From the NCBI GenBank assembly GCA_028279875.1, contig JANQMU010000077.1, positions 30,487-94,486 on the forward strand: a stretch of DNA of 64,000 nt. The letters are read 5' to 3'. Position 1 is the first letter of the stretch. Each line of letters begins with the position of its first letter. The position numbers and the translations under genes are program-made. The DNA comes from Rhizobiaceae bacterium. GTDB taxonomy: Bacteria; Pseudomonadota; Alphaproteobacteria; Rhizobiales; Rhizobiaceae. Shown here in pieces: positions 7,541 through 16,300 of the stretch. The notes beneath the pieces are model-generated. The model did no database searches. It worked only from the letters and a program-made list of their open reading frames with translations, and was not told the origin of the DNA.

Positions 7541-8542
7541 TCAGGGCGCGACGTCGTCATCGGCGCGGTGGCGAAGTTCCGGGTGCAGGCTCTTTCCCAA
7601 TATGTGCTCGCTGTTGTTGACCACATGCGTGCTCGCGCCGACGATCAGCGGATCGGGCTTGCCGACCACCTTGTCGTCGGCCTCGCCATAGGGAAGCGAT
7701 GTCAGGAAATGCTTCATGCAGTTGAGGCGCGCCCGTTTCTTGTCATTCGATTTGACGATCGTCCACGGCGCATCGGCGGTGTCGGTGTAGAAGAACATCG
7801 CCTCCTTGGCTTCGGTATAGTCTTCCCATTTGTCGAGCGACTGCCGGTCGATGGGAGACAGTTTCCACCGTTTCAGCGGTTCGTATTCGCGCGATTTGAA
7901 TCGCCGTAGCTGTTCCTGGCGGGTGACGGAAAACCAGTATTTGAACAGCAGGATGCCACTGCGCGTCAGCATGCGCTCGAATTCGGGCGTCTGGCGCATG
8001 AACTCGAGATATTCGTTGGGCGTGCAAAAGCCCATCACCCGCTCCACGCCGGCGCGGTTATACCAGGAGCGGTCGAAAAGCACGATTTCTCCCGCCGATG
8101 GCAGGTGTTGCACATAGCGTTGGAAAAACCACTGGGTCCGCTCCTTCTCGGTGGGTTTGTCGAGTGCGACGACCCGGGCCGAGCGCGGATTGAGGTGTTC
8201 GGTGAACCGCTTGATCGTGCCTCCCTTGCCGGCCGCGTCGCGGCCCTCGAACAGGAGCACGACCTTGGCTCCGGTGGATTTGACCCAGTCCTGAACCTTC
8301 AGCAGTTCGACCTGCAATTCAGCCTTGTGGGACTCGTATTGCCGCCGGCTCAGCTTCTTTCTGTAGGGATATTCTCCCGTTTCAAACAGTTTGCGGATGG
8401 CGCCGGAATCCTGGCGCAGCGCGTTGAGGTCGCGTGACGGTCGTCGCGCATCGATCGACGGCGGAACCGTGGCTTCCGGGGTCGTCGCCCCGGTTTCGGT
8501 TGCAATCTGATGGATTTGTGCAGTGTCCGGCTGTTCGGCCAT
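7541..8542 (-). CDS. ppk2: Polyphosphate kinase 2
   Basis: PPK2 reversibly transfers phosphate between polyphosphate and nucleoside diphosphates in the cytosol. Diagnostic residues are the Walker A loop GRDAAGKGG, the Walker B and lid motif FDRSWYNRAGVE, and the conserved RFKSREYEPLKRWKLSPID and YTEAKEAMFFYTD segments. I chose the ATG at 8542, preceded by GGGAGG at an 8-base spacing, giving 333 residues, over an upstream frame extension. The first 50 or so residues are low-complexity and not part of the fold. It sits inside the polysaccharide region, after the flippase on the same strand, and its stop is directly adjacent to that of the convergent DUF6492-like gene. Confidence 0.92.
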   Translation of the reverse strand: MAEQPDTAQIHQIATETGATTPEATVPPSIDARRPSRDLNALRQDSGAIRKLFETGEYPYRKKLSRRQYESHKAELQVELLKVQDWVKSTGAKVVLLFEGRDAAGKGGTIKRFTEHLNPRSARVVALDKPTEKERTQWFFQRYVQHLPSAGEIVLFDRSWYNRAGVERVMGFCTPNEYLEFMRQTPEFERMLTRSGILLFKYWFSVTRQEQLRRFKSREYEPLKRWKLSPIDRQSLDKWEDYTEAKEAMFFYTDTADAPWTIVKSNDKKRARLNCMKHFLTSLPYGEADDKVVGKPDPLIVGASTHVVNNSEHILGKSLHPELRHRADDDVAP

Positions 8543-8640
8543 TGATACCCCTCCCAAGAAAAAGCGCATCATCATCGGTCCTGTCGGGCCTGCATTCATT
8601 GACCTGAATCAAGAAGCTGAGACGGGAAGGCGGTGAAGGA

Positions 8641-9906
8641 TCAGATGACGCGCCGCGCTCTGGCGCGCAATGCCGGGTAGGTCAGCAGCAGGGACAGGAG
8701 GTAAAGCACCAGGAAGATACCGTTGAGCAGCGGCGCCCAGGTGCTCACCGAACTGTAGGCGGCAAGCAGGGCGGCGAGCATCGCCGCCTTGGCGAGACCG
8801 ATAATCGCCAGGTTGATGGTGCGCACGAAGGTTCGCCCGGTCGCATAGAGAAGTTCGGATTGATATTCGATGAGGTTGCGCAGGGCCGGCACCGCAGCAA
8901 CGAAGATCAGAAGCGGAGCGGCTTCGGCGACATTGTGGCCGAGGGCCGTCGGGTAGATCGTCAGGAACCCGGCGAAGAACAGCAGAGCGGCCGTTGAAAC
9001 GGCGGCGATGCCCAGTTCGATCAGGACGCGCGTGCGCGGCGCGCTGACCGTATCGCCGGACCGCATGATCATCTGAACCAGCAACATGTTGAAAGAACGG
9101 ATGGGCAGGGCCGTCAGGTCGACCAGCCGCATGATGATGGCATAGAGACCGGCCGTGACCGGGCCGCCCATCGCCAGGACCAGCAATTTGTCGAGTTCCG
9201 ACTGCAGATAAAACAGGATTTCGGACCCGGCGACTGCAACGCTGTCGCGCCAGCGACTGAGGTAAAGGCCCGGATGCCAGCGCAGCCTGTATTTCGGATA
9301 GAAAACCGCAATTGCGATGATCAGCACTGCGCCGTTGGCAGCCAGATAGCACCAGGCCCAGACCGCCAGGCTGGTTTGACCCAGAAGCGAAAAGCCGACG
9401 GCCGCGGCCGCCCGGATCGCCGATCCGACGATCACCAGCAGCGCCGCGCGACCGAACCGGCCCATGCCGTTGCAAACGATCATGACGATCTCGACCGAAC
9501 GCCAGAGCAGGGTTTCGGTGATGACGATCAGGGCGAAGATACCGATTGCCAGATCGCCCGCAAAGACCAGGTAATAGGCCAGGGCCGCGGCCCCTAGGGC
9601 CAGCGGCAGCGACACGACAAGAGCCGCCATATAGCCGGCCGTATAGGCCCCGATCAGTCGCGGTTTGACGGTGGCGATACGGTAGAGCGGTGAGGAAAAT
9701 CCCAGCGCCGCGACCCGCGATATCACGATCCCGGTCGCCGATGCCGTTGCGAAAAGTCCGAAATCGGCGATTGACAAAGCGTTGGCGATGGCGACGAAAT
9801 AGGCCAGCGAAATGATGAGACGCCCGGCCGATCCGCTCAGTGCCCAGACATAGCCGCGAAGCACACCCATGTGAGGCGCTATGAAATCAAGCCAGGATTG
9901 TGGCAC
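8641..9906 (-). CDS. Polysaccharide flippase (Wzx/MATE-type membrane protein)
   Basis: The 421-residue protein is very hydrophobic with about 12 membrane segments and almost no soluble domain. RLIISLAYFVAIANALSIADFGLFAT resembles the N-terminal helices of the oligosaccharide flippase family, which moves undecaprenyl-linked glycan units across the inner membrane. The start used is the GTG at 9906; an in-frame ATG at 9870 (MGVLRGYVW) is a good alternative, since no strong ribosome site is visible. It is divergent from the chain-length protein gene across 245 bases, so the two probably share a control region. Individual flippases cannot be assigned a substrate from sequence. Confidence 0.82.
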   Translation of the reverse strand: MPQSWLDFIAPHMGVLRGYVWALSGSAGRLIISLAYFVAIANALSIADFGLFATASATGIVISRVAALGFSSPLYRIATVKPRLIGAYTAGYMAALVVSLPLALGAAALAYYLVFAGDLAIGIFALIVITETLLWRSVEIVMIVCNGMGRFGRAALLVIVGSAIRAAAAVGFSLLGQTSLAVWAWCYLAANGAVLIIAIAVFYPKYRLRWHPGLYLSRWRDSVAVAGSEILFYLQSELDKLLVLAMGGPVTAGLYAIIMRLVDLTALPIRSFNMLLVQMIMRSGDTVSAPRTRVLIELGIAAVSTAALLFFAGFLTIYPTALGHNVAEAAPLLIFVAAVPALRNLIEYQSELLYATGRTFVRTINLAIIGLAKAAMLAALLAAYSSVSTWAPLLNGIFLVLYLLSLLLTYPALRARARRVI

Positions 9907-10151
9907 CCCGTCTCACCCGTAAAAAGCGCTGTCGGATGCTGATCGCTCACAACAATCGCGGTTTGGTCACATGGAAAAGAGATATCGAAAATATCTTAAC
10001 ACGCAGTTCAGCCGGACCGGGCGCAGGCGCCCGGGTGCCGGCGCCGCCTTGATTCCGCCGCCCGGCGTTTACGAATTGTTTTCCATAATTCTTTAGTCTG
10101 CGTTAGTGACAAGCCTGGCGAGGGGCCTGTCGCACAGTTCGAAAGGTTCAC

Positions 10152-12095
10152 ATGTTCGATCCGGACTCGGAAAACGAAGGCCCCGCACGCCGGTCCCTGC
10201 TGAGTTACCGAAAGGCCCGGACCGGGAAGGCCGGCGGCCAGGAACCGTCTGGCCGGCCAGCGCCCGATATGACGGAACATTTCGAAGCGGCGCTGCAGGA
10301 CGATCCGCAATTCAGGCAGTCGGCCGGACTGGCCGCGCGCGTTCGCGCCGGGCTGTCCGGTGGCGAGGGCGCTGCGGCCGGCGATGAATGGCAGGACGAC
10401 GACAGCGATCCGCCCATCTCCGCGCAAACAGCCGTCGACGACAGGCCGCTGATCGATCCGCTCGTTCTCCTTGCCACGGCTTGGCGCTACCGCGTTTTCA
10501 TTGCGTTCACTTCGGCGCTCGGCGCGGCGCTCGGCGTCATGGTGGCGCTTTCGACGCCGCATCTCTATGTGGCGGAGAGCCAGTTCGTGCTCGACCCGCG
10601 CGAACTGCGCCTGACGGATACGGATCTGCTGCCGCAATCCTATTCCTCCGATTCCACGCTGGCGCTGGTCGACAGCCAGGTTGCCATCGTCGACTCCAGC
10701 CCCGTGCTGCAGGCCGTGGTGAACGATCTCGATCTGGCCGACGACCCCGAGTTCAACGGCACTGCTTCCGGCGGCTTCGGCAGTGCATTCGGCGTTCTGC
10801 GCGATTTGCTGACCGGTGGCGGCGACAGATCCGGCGACCGGAACTTCATCGCCGTCCAGTCCCTGTCGCGCGCCGTCGGTGCGTCGCGTGGCGAGCGAAC
10901 CTTCATCGTCTATGTCTCGGCCGAGACGGAAGATCCTGCCAAATCGGCGCTGATCGCCAATGCGGTGGTCGCCGAATACATCAAGAAGCAGCAGGAATCC
11001 CAGTCGGCGCTTTTTGAACGAACCGCCGCCTCGCTGAACCAGCAGCTCGATAAATTGCGCCAGGACGTGGAAACGGCGGAGCGGCGCGTCGAGCAATACC
11101 GGGCCGAGAACGATCTGGTCAATGCCGGCGGCGGCCTGATCAGCGACACGCAACTGCTTGAACTGAACCAGCAGCTGGCGCAATTGCGTGCGCAGAAAGT
11201 CGAGGTTCAGGTACGGGCCGAAACGGCGCGCCAGTTGAATGTCGATGCGCTGCTGGCGGGCACGGCGCCGGAAATCCTGCAATCGTCGACCATCGGCGAA
11301 TTGCGGGCCGAATATGCCGCCGCCAAACGCAGTTTCGATGCGCTGTCCACCAGTCTCGGTCCGCGCCACCCCTCGCGCATTGCCGCCGAACAGGCCCTGG
11401 CCACGGCGCGTTCGGAAATCAGCAATGAATTGCGGCGGATCGTCGAGGCCACGCAGACCGAGTTGAGGCGGATCATTCAGTCCGAACAGCAGCTTTCGTC
11501 CGATCTGGCGGTCCTCAAATCCCGGCAGGTCACCACGTCCACCGATCTGGTCCGCCTGCGCGAGCTGGAGCGGGAAGCATCGGCGACGTCGCAGATCTAC
11601 CAGTCCTTCCTCAAGCGCGCCCGCGAAACGAGCGAGCAGCAGAACCTCAACACCAGCAATATCCGGATCATCTCGGAGGCCACTGCGCCGCTCAACCCGG
11701 CCGGGCCGTCGCGCAAGATCATCGCCATTGCCGGCATGGTGCTCGGCTTTCTGGCCGGCCTTGCCATTGCCATGGCGCTCGGCGCCTATCGCAGCCTGAG
11801 GGACAGCGCCGGCATGCTGTTTTACGACGATGCCGAGCCGGCGCATATTCGCCGGGAGCCATTCGAACCGGCGCAAGAGGCGGCACCGGCAGAAGACGAG
11901 TACGCCCACACCGAGGCCGGCCTGCAGGAGGATTGGCATCCGGCCAATGACGTGTACGGGGACGAGACCTGGGCCCCGCAGGACCCCGATCGCGAGGCGG
12001 AGGATATCCGCGCTGAAATCGAACAGATGCGTGAAACGGTGGAGCGTCTCTATCGGGCGCGCCACACAGCGCGCGAAAACCGGCGCCACGCCTGA
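10152..12095 (+). CDS. Polysaccharide chain-length/export protein, GumC/Wzz type without kinase domain
   Basis: The 647-residue product has the polysaccharide co-polymerase plan. A 100-residue polar cytoplasmic start is followed by a first membrane segment (about 112-134), a long periplasmic region of coiled coil (TAASLNQQLDKLRQDVETAE and later heptads), the Pro-Gly-rich NPAGPSRK motif, and a second membrane segment (about 522-545). A 100-residue Glu/Pro-rich tail ends in a short coiled coil. No Walker A motif or tyrosine cluster follows, so it lacks the BY-kinase domain of Wzc. It would set chain length or couple polymerisation to export. A GAAAGG stands 5 bases before the ATG. Confidence 0.87.
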   Translation: MFDPDSENEGPARRSLLSYRKARTGKAGGQEPSGRPAPDMTEHFEAALQDDPQFRQSAGLAARVRAGLSGGEGAAAGDEWQDDDSDPPISAQTAVDDRPLIDPLVLLATAWRYRVFIAFTSALGAALGVMVALSTPHLYVAESQFVLDPRELRLTDTDLLPQSYSSDSTLALVDSQVAIVDSSPVLQAVVNDLDLADDPEFNGTASGGFGSAFGVLRDLLTGGGDRSGDRNFIAVQSLSRAVGASRGERTFIVYVSAETEDPAKSALIANAVVAEYIKKQQESQSALFERTAASLNQQLDKLRQDVETAERRVEQYRAENDLVNAGGGLISDTQLLELNQQLAQLRAQKVEVQVRAETARQLNVDALLAGTAPEILQSSTIGELRAEYAAAKRSFDALSTSLGPRHPSRIAAEQALATARSEISNELRRIVEATQTELRRIIQSEQQLSSDLAVLKSRQVTTSTDLVRLRELEREASATSQIYQSFLKRARETSEQQNLNTSNIRIISEATAPLNPAGPSRKIIAIAGMVLGFLAGLAIAMALGAYRSLRDSAGMLFYDDAEPAHIRREPFEPAQEAAPAEDEYAHTEAGLQEDWHPANDVYGDETWAPQDPDREAEDIRAEIEQMRETVERLYRARHTARENRRHA

Positions 12096-12150
12096 GTTGG
12101 GACCCGCTCGCTTCGCGCTTCCGCGACAATTTGACGTGAAACGGCGCACA

Positions 12151-12182
12151 TAGACCATTTCAATCCCGTCAAAACTGGTCTA
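12151..12182. repeat. Inverted repeat upstream of folD
   Basis: TAGACCA (12151-12157) and TGGTCTA (12176-12182) are perfect reverse complements separated by 18 bases. They could be the half-sites of an operator for folD or a weak hairpin at the end of the preceding gene. No T-run follows. Confidence 0.35.
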
Positions 12183-12250
12183 ACGCCGGTGGGCGGATGC
12201 GCATTGTCATGCCATTTGCGATCATCGGCAGATCATATGGAGCAGCAGGA

Positions 12251-13150
12251 ATGGCCACGCGAATTGACGGAAGGGCAGTTGCCGAAGATGTGGTGGCGAC
12301 GGCGAAGCAGGCAGCGGACGCCCTTAAGGAAACAGCAGGGGTTACGCCCGGACTGGCGGTCGTGATCGTCGGCGAGGATCCGGCCAGCCAGGTCTATGTG
12401 GCGTCGAAAAGCAAGAAGGCCAAGGAATGCGGCTTTCACTCGCTGCAGCACACCCTGCCGGAGACCACGACACAGGCCGATCTGCTGCAACTGGTCGAGG
12501 AACTCAATGCCGACCGGGCGATCCACGGGATCCTGGTGCAATTGCCATTGCCCGAACATATCGACGAAAATCTGGTGATTCAGACGATCAGCCCGGACAA
12601 GGATGTCGACGGCTTTCATGTCATCAACACCGGAAAATTGACGGTCGGCGATCTCGAAGACGCCTTTGTGCCGTGCACACCGGCCGGCGCGATGCTGCTG
12701 ATCGGACGGGTGCGCGGAAAGGACCTGTCCGGATTGAACGCGCTGGTGATCGGCCGCTCCAACATTGTCGGCAAGCCGATGGCCGGTCTGCTGCTTGCCG
12801 CCAATGCGACGGTCATGATCGGCCACAGCCGCACGCCGGACCTGCCGGGCCTGTGCCGCATCGCCGATATCGTCGTTGCGGCCGTCGGCCGGCCGGAATT
12901 GGTAAGGGGCGACTGGATCAAGCCCGGCGCCACCATCATCGATGTCGGCGTCAACCGCATCCCGGCACCCGAACGCGGCGAGGGAAAGACCCGTCTTGTC
13001 GGCGATGTCGCCTATCGCGAATGCGAACCGGTGGCCGGCGCCATCACACCGGTCCCCGGCGGCGTCGGCCCCATGACCATCGCCATGCTTATGGCAAACA
13101 CTGTCGTTTCAGCCTATCGGACGGCCGGAAAGACCCCGCCGGCCTTTTAG
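12251..13150 (+). CDS. folD: Bifunctional methylenetetrahydrofolate dehydrogenase/cyclohydrolase FolD
   Basis: FolD interconverts 5,10-methylene-, methenyl- and 10-formyl-tetrahydrofolate with NADP in the cytosol. The 299-residue product, usual for the family, shows [20 protein letters not shown] with the catalytic Tyr and Lys, [49 protein letters not shown] for NADP binding and [16 protein letters not shown] near the end. I chose the ATG at 12251 because AGGA precedes it by 5 bases and the family start ([14 protein letters not shown]) fits; upstream in-frame starts add 18 unrelated residues. It stands alone on its strand between the polysaccharide genes and a low-coding stretch. Confidence 0.96.
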   Translation: MATRIDGRAVAEDVVATAKQAADALKETAGVTPGLAVVIVGEDPASQVYVASKSKKAKECGFHSLQHTLPETTTQADLLQLVEELNADRAIHGILVQLPLPEHIDENLVIQTISPDKDVDGFHVINTGKLTVGDLEDAFVPCTPAGAMLLIGRVRGKDLSGLNALVIGRSNIVGKPMAGLLLAANATVMIGHSRTPDLPGLCRIADIVVAAVGRPELVRGDWIKPGATIIDVGVNRIPAPERGEGKTRLVGDVAYRECEPVAGAITPVPGGVGPMTIAMLMANTVVSAYRTAGKTPPAF

Positions 13151-13517
13151 ATTTCCGTCTTCGCCCAGTGCGGCATTCCGCGCGTGTGCGATGAATATTC
13201 ATGCCGACCGGAGATTGAAATCGCAGTGGATAAACCATTGTACGGCCGGTTTGCCCAATTGCCGACAATATCGATTGAGTACATAATCAGGCACCGGAAA
13301 TTCACGATCGCCGCCCGTCGACTTGTCTGAAGCGTCAAACTTTGGATCGTGAGCCGTAACCGCTGGATATTCGACAAATTGTGGGAATTGCATTTATCCG
13401 GTGCACATTATTACTAATTTGTAATATCATTACCAAATCTTAATGTTCCTATTGGTTGCGGGTTACTTCATCAGATACCAAATCCAGTAAAATCTGAGGA
13501 ACAGAATCGGGGTCGAT
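13151..13517. other. 367-base gap between folD and ACP-like gene
   Basis: I see no credible gene here. The second half is AT-rich compared with its surroundings. It contains a short inverted repeat, ATTAC (13410-13414) and GTAAT (13421-13425) with a 6-base spacer, followed by another ATTAC at 13428-13434. This may be the promoter and control region of the ACP-like gene. Confidence 0.4.
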
Positions 13518-13781
13518 ATGTCCTGCGATGACAGCGTTGTTTCAGTCCGGCAAATGGTGGCCGGCATCCTCGACAGACCGATGGAGCAGATCAATTGTGA
13601 TATCCCCATCCGCCAGATCAACGGATGGGACCATATTCTTCACATGACCCTGATCTTCAGGTTGCAGGATGAAATCGGTCAGCGCCTGACCCATGAACAG
13701 GTTGTGGACTGTTCGAGCATACGTGACTTTGCCCAGCTTCTCGATGTCTGCAGTCAGGCCGGCCGGGACCGTCGGCACTAG
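13518..13781 (+). CDS. Acyl-carrier-protein-like protein lacking the phosphopantetheine serine
   Basis: The 87-residue protein follows the small ACP pattern of polysaccharide and secondary-metabolism loci: an N-terminal helix (VVSVRQMVAGILDRP), the loop INGWDHILHMTLIFRLQDEIG, and a last helix near SSIRDFAQLLDV. In functional ACPs the central loop reads GWDSLxHxxL, the Ser carrying phosphopantetheine. Here that position is His39 (CAT, 13632-13634), so the protein should not carry the prosthetic group unless another residue serves. GGGG lies about 6 bases before the ATG. It stands alone, 367 bases after folD. It may be a non-acylated structural or regulatory ACP, or a decaying gene; the frame is intact. 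Confidence 0.6.
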   Translation: MSCDDSVVSVRQMVAGILDRPMEQINCDIPIRQINGWDHILHMTLIFRLQDEIGQRLTHEQVVDCSSIRDFAQLLDVCSQAGRDRRH

Positions 13782-14195
13782 GCTGCGGTGACCCTTTAAC
13801 TTATGTGCCGGTTTGTCCGGATTTGTTCAGGATCGCTTTGTCTTTCCTGTCACCGCTTCCGATGAGATGATTGATTCCGGAATTGGTTAGCTCATCCGCA
13901 CAGTCATCACGCCGGAGCGCAGACAACGGCAGTGTTTTCCAAATGGCCGCAATCCTGTTCCGCATTTCCCCCGTGAGGACGATGCGTGCTTTTCTGCCTT
14001 TGGCGGGGCGTTTTGTGTTCTGGAGATCATCGCGCCAATCGTCATTGGCCAGCAACCTTCATTGGTCAGCAACAATCATCAATCCCGGATAGCGTATCGC
14101 AGTCTTCCATCGCAACAAGGCGCGTCAGCGGTGTCGTTGCGGCAGGTGTGCGCCCTCCGCCGCCAACACCGCTCCCCCCGCGGCTGTCCCTGCAT
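13782..14195. other. 414-base stretch without a recognisable gene
   Basis: Several short open frames occur on both strands (the longest about 84 codons, leftward, 13801-14055), but none has a family resemblance, a good ribosome site or plausible composition. It may be decayed coding DNA. The first copy of the 39-base imperfect repeat (14060-14098) lies here. Confidence 0.4.
14060..14098 (+). repeat. Imperfect direct repeat, copy 1
   Basis: This segment is repeated about 500 bases downstream at 14566-14603. The shared core is ACAATCrTCAATCCyGGATA followed by GCryATC, with about seven differences over 39 bases. The two copies flank the small secreted-protein gene and may mark an old duplication or insertion. 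Confidence 0.55.
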
Positions 14196-14525
14196 TCAGT
14201 TCGCGGTGGGACACAAAACATCGATTGTCGCGGTTTGCTTCTTTGTCGCAGACCAATTCGTGCAAGCGCAGGACAAACTATATTCGGCTTTTGCCGAACG
14301 CGTGCATGTCATGCCCTTCACGGGATGACAAACCAACTTCATGCCGCTGGGGATACTGCCGTTACACTCTGCGTAGAAGGTATCGGTTTGCGACTTCCCC
14401 ATATTTTCATAGTGGACACATTTATCACTGTTCTGGCAGTTTATTATCACTTCCTTCGCGGTGACCATACCGGACAACAGGCACAGGGCACTGGCGAGTA
14501 CCGATATTTTAGCCAAACCGTTCAC
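14196..14525 (-). CDS. Small secreted Cys-rich protein, unknown function
   Basis: I do not recognise this 109-residue protein. It starts at a GTG (14525) with GGAG 7 bases upstream. It has a convincing signal peptide: basic start, hydrophobic core LAKISVLASALCLLSGM, and a VTA cleavage site before KEV at about residue 24. The predicted mature protein of about 86 residues contains eight Cys (NC, KC, EC, VC, TC, SC, AC, LC), enough for four disulfides, and little hydrophobicity, which fits a small periplasmic or secreted protein. No neighbour suggests a role; it lies in a low-coding region between two copies of an imperfect repeat. Signal peptide, ribosome site and even Cys count argue against chance. 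Confidence 0.55.
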   Translation of the reverse strand: MNGLAKISVLASALCLLSGMVTAKEVIINCQNSDKCVHYENMGKSQTDTFYAECNGSIPSGMKLVCHPVKGMTCTRSAKAEYSLSCACTNWSATKKQTATIDVLCPTAN

Positions 14526-15116
14526 GGCAGGTCTCCACTTCCTTCATTGTCAGGGCGACAATCGCCACTGGTCTCGACAATCGTCAATCCTGGATAGCGC
14601 ATCAAACCGACATCCGCCCGATGGACGGCCTCGTTGACGGAACAGTAGCCGCGCTTACAGCTCTTGGCAATGTATGAGCGGCGGGCTGGCAGCGACGGAT
14701 GCCGATAACAGCAAGTGGCGGCGCATGGCCCGTTTCAATGGCGATTTCCGGCTCATCGGGACTCACGTCTCCTTCCGTTCGCGATGGAACGCATGACAAC
14801 CGGTCATGCTGATGCCGGACGGTGTTGGCCGCAAACGTTTGGCACGACAGGCGTTTCGATCGGACCAAAAGCGTCGCCGAGTTCGCGACAGGCCAACAGT
14901 CCGGCGTCGGAGGTGATCCGGCAACCGTGGAACTCAGGCTTGACCCACGGCCGAAATTGAGCCTGAGAGGGCCATCAACTGATTCACCACAGCCTGGAAC
15001 AACTCGCTCCAAAGGGCGTCACAACACCTGCCGCATCCCCGAGTGCTCCGGGTTTGATTGACGTCAAAACGCTCTGCTACCCGGCCACTATGATGCCCGG
15101 GACACGGAGGAATTTG
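14526..15116. other. 590-base stretch without a recognisable gene
   Basis: Open frames on both strands reach about 136 codons (leftward, 14602-15012) but look like chance frames: no family motif, no ribosome site, and Pro/Ser/Arg-rich composition. It may be decayed mobile DNA. The end holds the strong ribosome site (GGAGGAATTTG) of the ClbS-like gene. Confidence 0.4.
14566..14603 (+). repeat. Imperfect direct repeat, copy 2
   Basis: This is the second copy of the repeat at 14060-14098, with the same ACAATCrTCAATCCyGGATA core. It lies just upstream, on the coding strand, of the leftward Cys-rich protein gene. Confidence 0.55.
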
Positions 15117-15611
15117 ATGCCGGCACTGAACAAGACAGACCTTTTGGACGTTACGAACAAAGAGTTCGAGAAACTCGCGACATTGATGGATCAGATCGAT
15201 GAAAAATCATCGCTGATCAAGGATGATGACGACACGTCGATCAAGGACGTTGTCGGGCATCGCGCCCACTGGATTGACCTGTTTCTCGGCTGGTACGCGG
15301 ACGGGCAGGCCGGCAAGGAGGTATTTTTCCCCGCCGAAGGATACAAGTGGAACGATCTGAAACGGTACAATGCCGATCTAAGGTCACGCCAGGCCGCAAT
15401 GGGCTGGGACGATGCCAGGAAGATGCTTCGCGAAAGTACCAGCCGGCTTGTCGATTTTCTTGAGAACCGCTCGGACAAGGAACTCTATGGCGGACCGATG
15501 AAGGGTGCGAACAACCAGTGGACCCCCGGACGCTGGGCCGAGGCGGCGGGACCGAGCCACTTCCGCTCGGCGTCGAAATACATTCGCGCCAGACGGAAAG
15601 AGTTTCAGTAG
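15117..15611 (+). CDS. ClbS/DfsB-family four-helix-bundle protein
   Basis: The 164-residue protein begins MPALNKTDLLDVTNKEFEKLATLMDQI and continues with SIKDVVGHRAHWIDLFLGWY, WNDLKRYNADLR and TPGRWAEAAGPSHFRSASKYIRARRKEF. This order matches the ClbS/DfsB (DUF1706) family of DinB-like helix bundles. ClbS of E. coli hydrolyses and neutralises the genotoxin colibactin; most homologues are uncharacterised, and nothing here suggests colibactin. The start at 15117 follows GGAGGAATTTG, a near-perfect ribosome site, and is preferred to an upstream in-frame ATG. Its last 7 bases overlap the end of the convergent btaB gene. Confidence 0.85.
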   Translation: MPALNKTDLLDVTNKEFEKLATLMDQIDEKSSLIKDDDDTSIKDVVGHRAHWIDLFLGWYADGQAGKEVFFPAEGYKWNDLKRYNADLRSRQAAMGWDDARKMLRESTSRLVDFLENRSDKELYGGPMKGANNQWTPGRWAEAAGPSHFRSASKYIRARRKEFQ

Positions 15612-16276
15612 GCGTCAGTATTGGCCGGGCCCTGTTGTGGTCCCTGCAACACGCCATAGAACGCATAATCGCGGTAAAGCGGTGTCATGTGGGCCGTGGT
15701 GCCGCGCTCGGCCGACATCTGCCGCAGGACATCGCCTATATCGGCGCGCGGCGAGACATGGAACTTCGCCAGCCAGCCTCTCAGCATATGGCCGAACCAG
15801 GCCGGCAAATCCCGTTGTCCGCCGAAATCGACAAGGTGCAGCGACCCGCCGGGCGCAAGATGACTGGCGGCCACCCTCAGCGCTGATGTCCAGTCCGGGA
15901 TCATCGACAGGCTGTAGGAGATGATGATCCGGTCGAACCGCTCGACGCCGAAAACAGCCTTGCCGTCGAATGTACAGGCATCCGCCTGCGCCAGTATCGC
16001 CCGGTCCCGCAGGGCCCGATGGGCTGATTTCAGCATCTCGTTCGACAGGTCGATGCCGTAGAGCCGGGCCTGCGGATAGCGTTCGCAAACCCGCGCAAGG
16101 TTGCGACCCGTTCCGCATGCGATCTCGAGAATTGTGTCGCCGGGTCTGGCTGCCAGCTCGTCGATCAGGTGATCGCGGCCCAGAAGGAAATATTTCCGCG
16201 TCAGATTGTAGATCAGCCGCTGGCGCCGGTAGACGCTGTCCATCAGATCCGCATGGGCAACCGAATCCGTCATCAT
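15605..16276 (-). CDS. btaB: BtaB: diacylglyceryl-homoserine N-methyltransferase
   Basis: BtaB trimethylates diacylglyceryl-homoserine with S-adenosylmethionine, finishing the betaine lipid DGTS. The 223-residue protein is a class I methyltransferase: motif I is LEIACGTGRNL (residues about 50-60), motif II YGIDLSNEMLKSA, and ADACTF and IISYSLSMIPDW follow as in motifs III-IV. RKYFLLGRDHLI near the N-terminus is typical of BtaB and related phospholipid methyltransferases. It lies 24 bases after btaA on the same strand and is the last gene of the plcP-btaA-btaB operon. The generic fold alone would not name it; the btaA neighbour does. Confidence 0.87.
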   Translation of the reverse strand: MMTDSVAHADLMDSVYRRQRLIYNLTRKYFLLGRDHLIDELAARPGDTILEIACGTGRNLARVCERYPQARLYGIDLSNEMLKSAHRALRDRAILAQADACTFDGKAVFGVERFDRIIISYSLSMIPDWTSALRVAASHLAPGGSLHLVDFGGQRDLPAWFGHMLRGWLAKFHVSPRADIGDVLRQMSAERGTTAHMTPLYRDYAFYGVLQGPQQGPANTDAY

Positions 16277-16300
16277 GGGTCCAATCTAAACACAACCTGT

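Noticed and set aside
10008..12158. 716-codon leftward open frame opposite the chain-length protein gene
   Set aside because: Arg/Gly/Leu-rich composition typical of antisense frames in GC-rich DNA; the rightward frame has a full family architecture.
12151..12182. Inverted repeat before folD as a terminator
   Set aside because: The 18-base loop and missing T-run make a terminator unlikely; kept only as a low-confidence repeat.
13147..13377. 76-codon leftward frame after folD
   Set aside because: No motif, no ribosome site, AT-rich non-coding look.
14602..15012. 136-codon leftward frame in the low-coding stretch
   Set aside because: Pro/Ser/Arg-rich, no ribosome site and no recognisable family; possibly decayed mobile DNA but not supportable.
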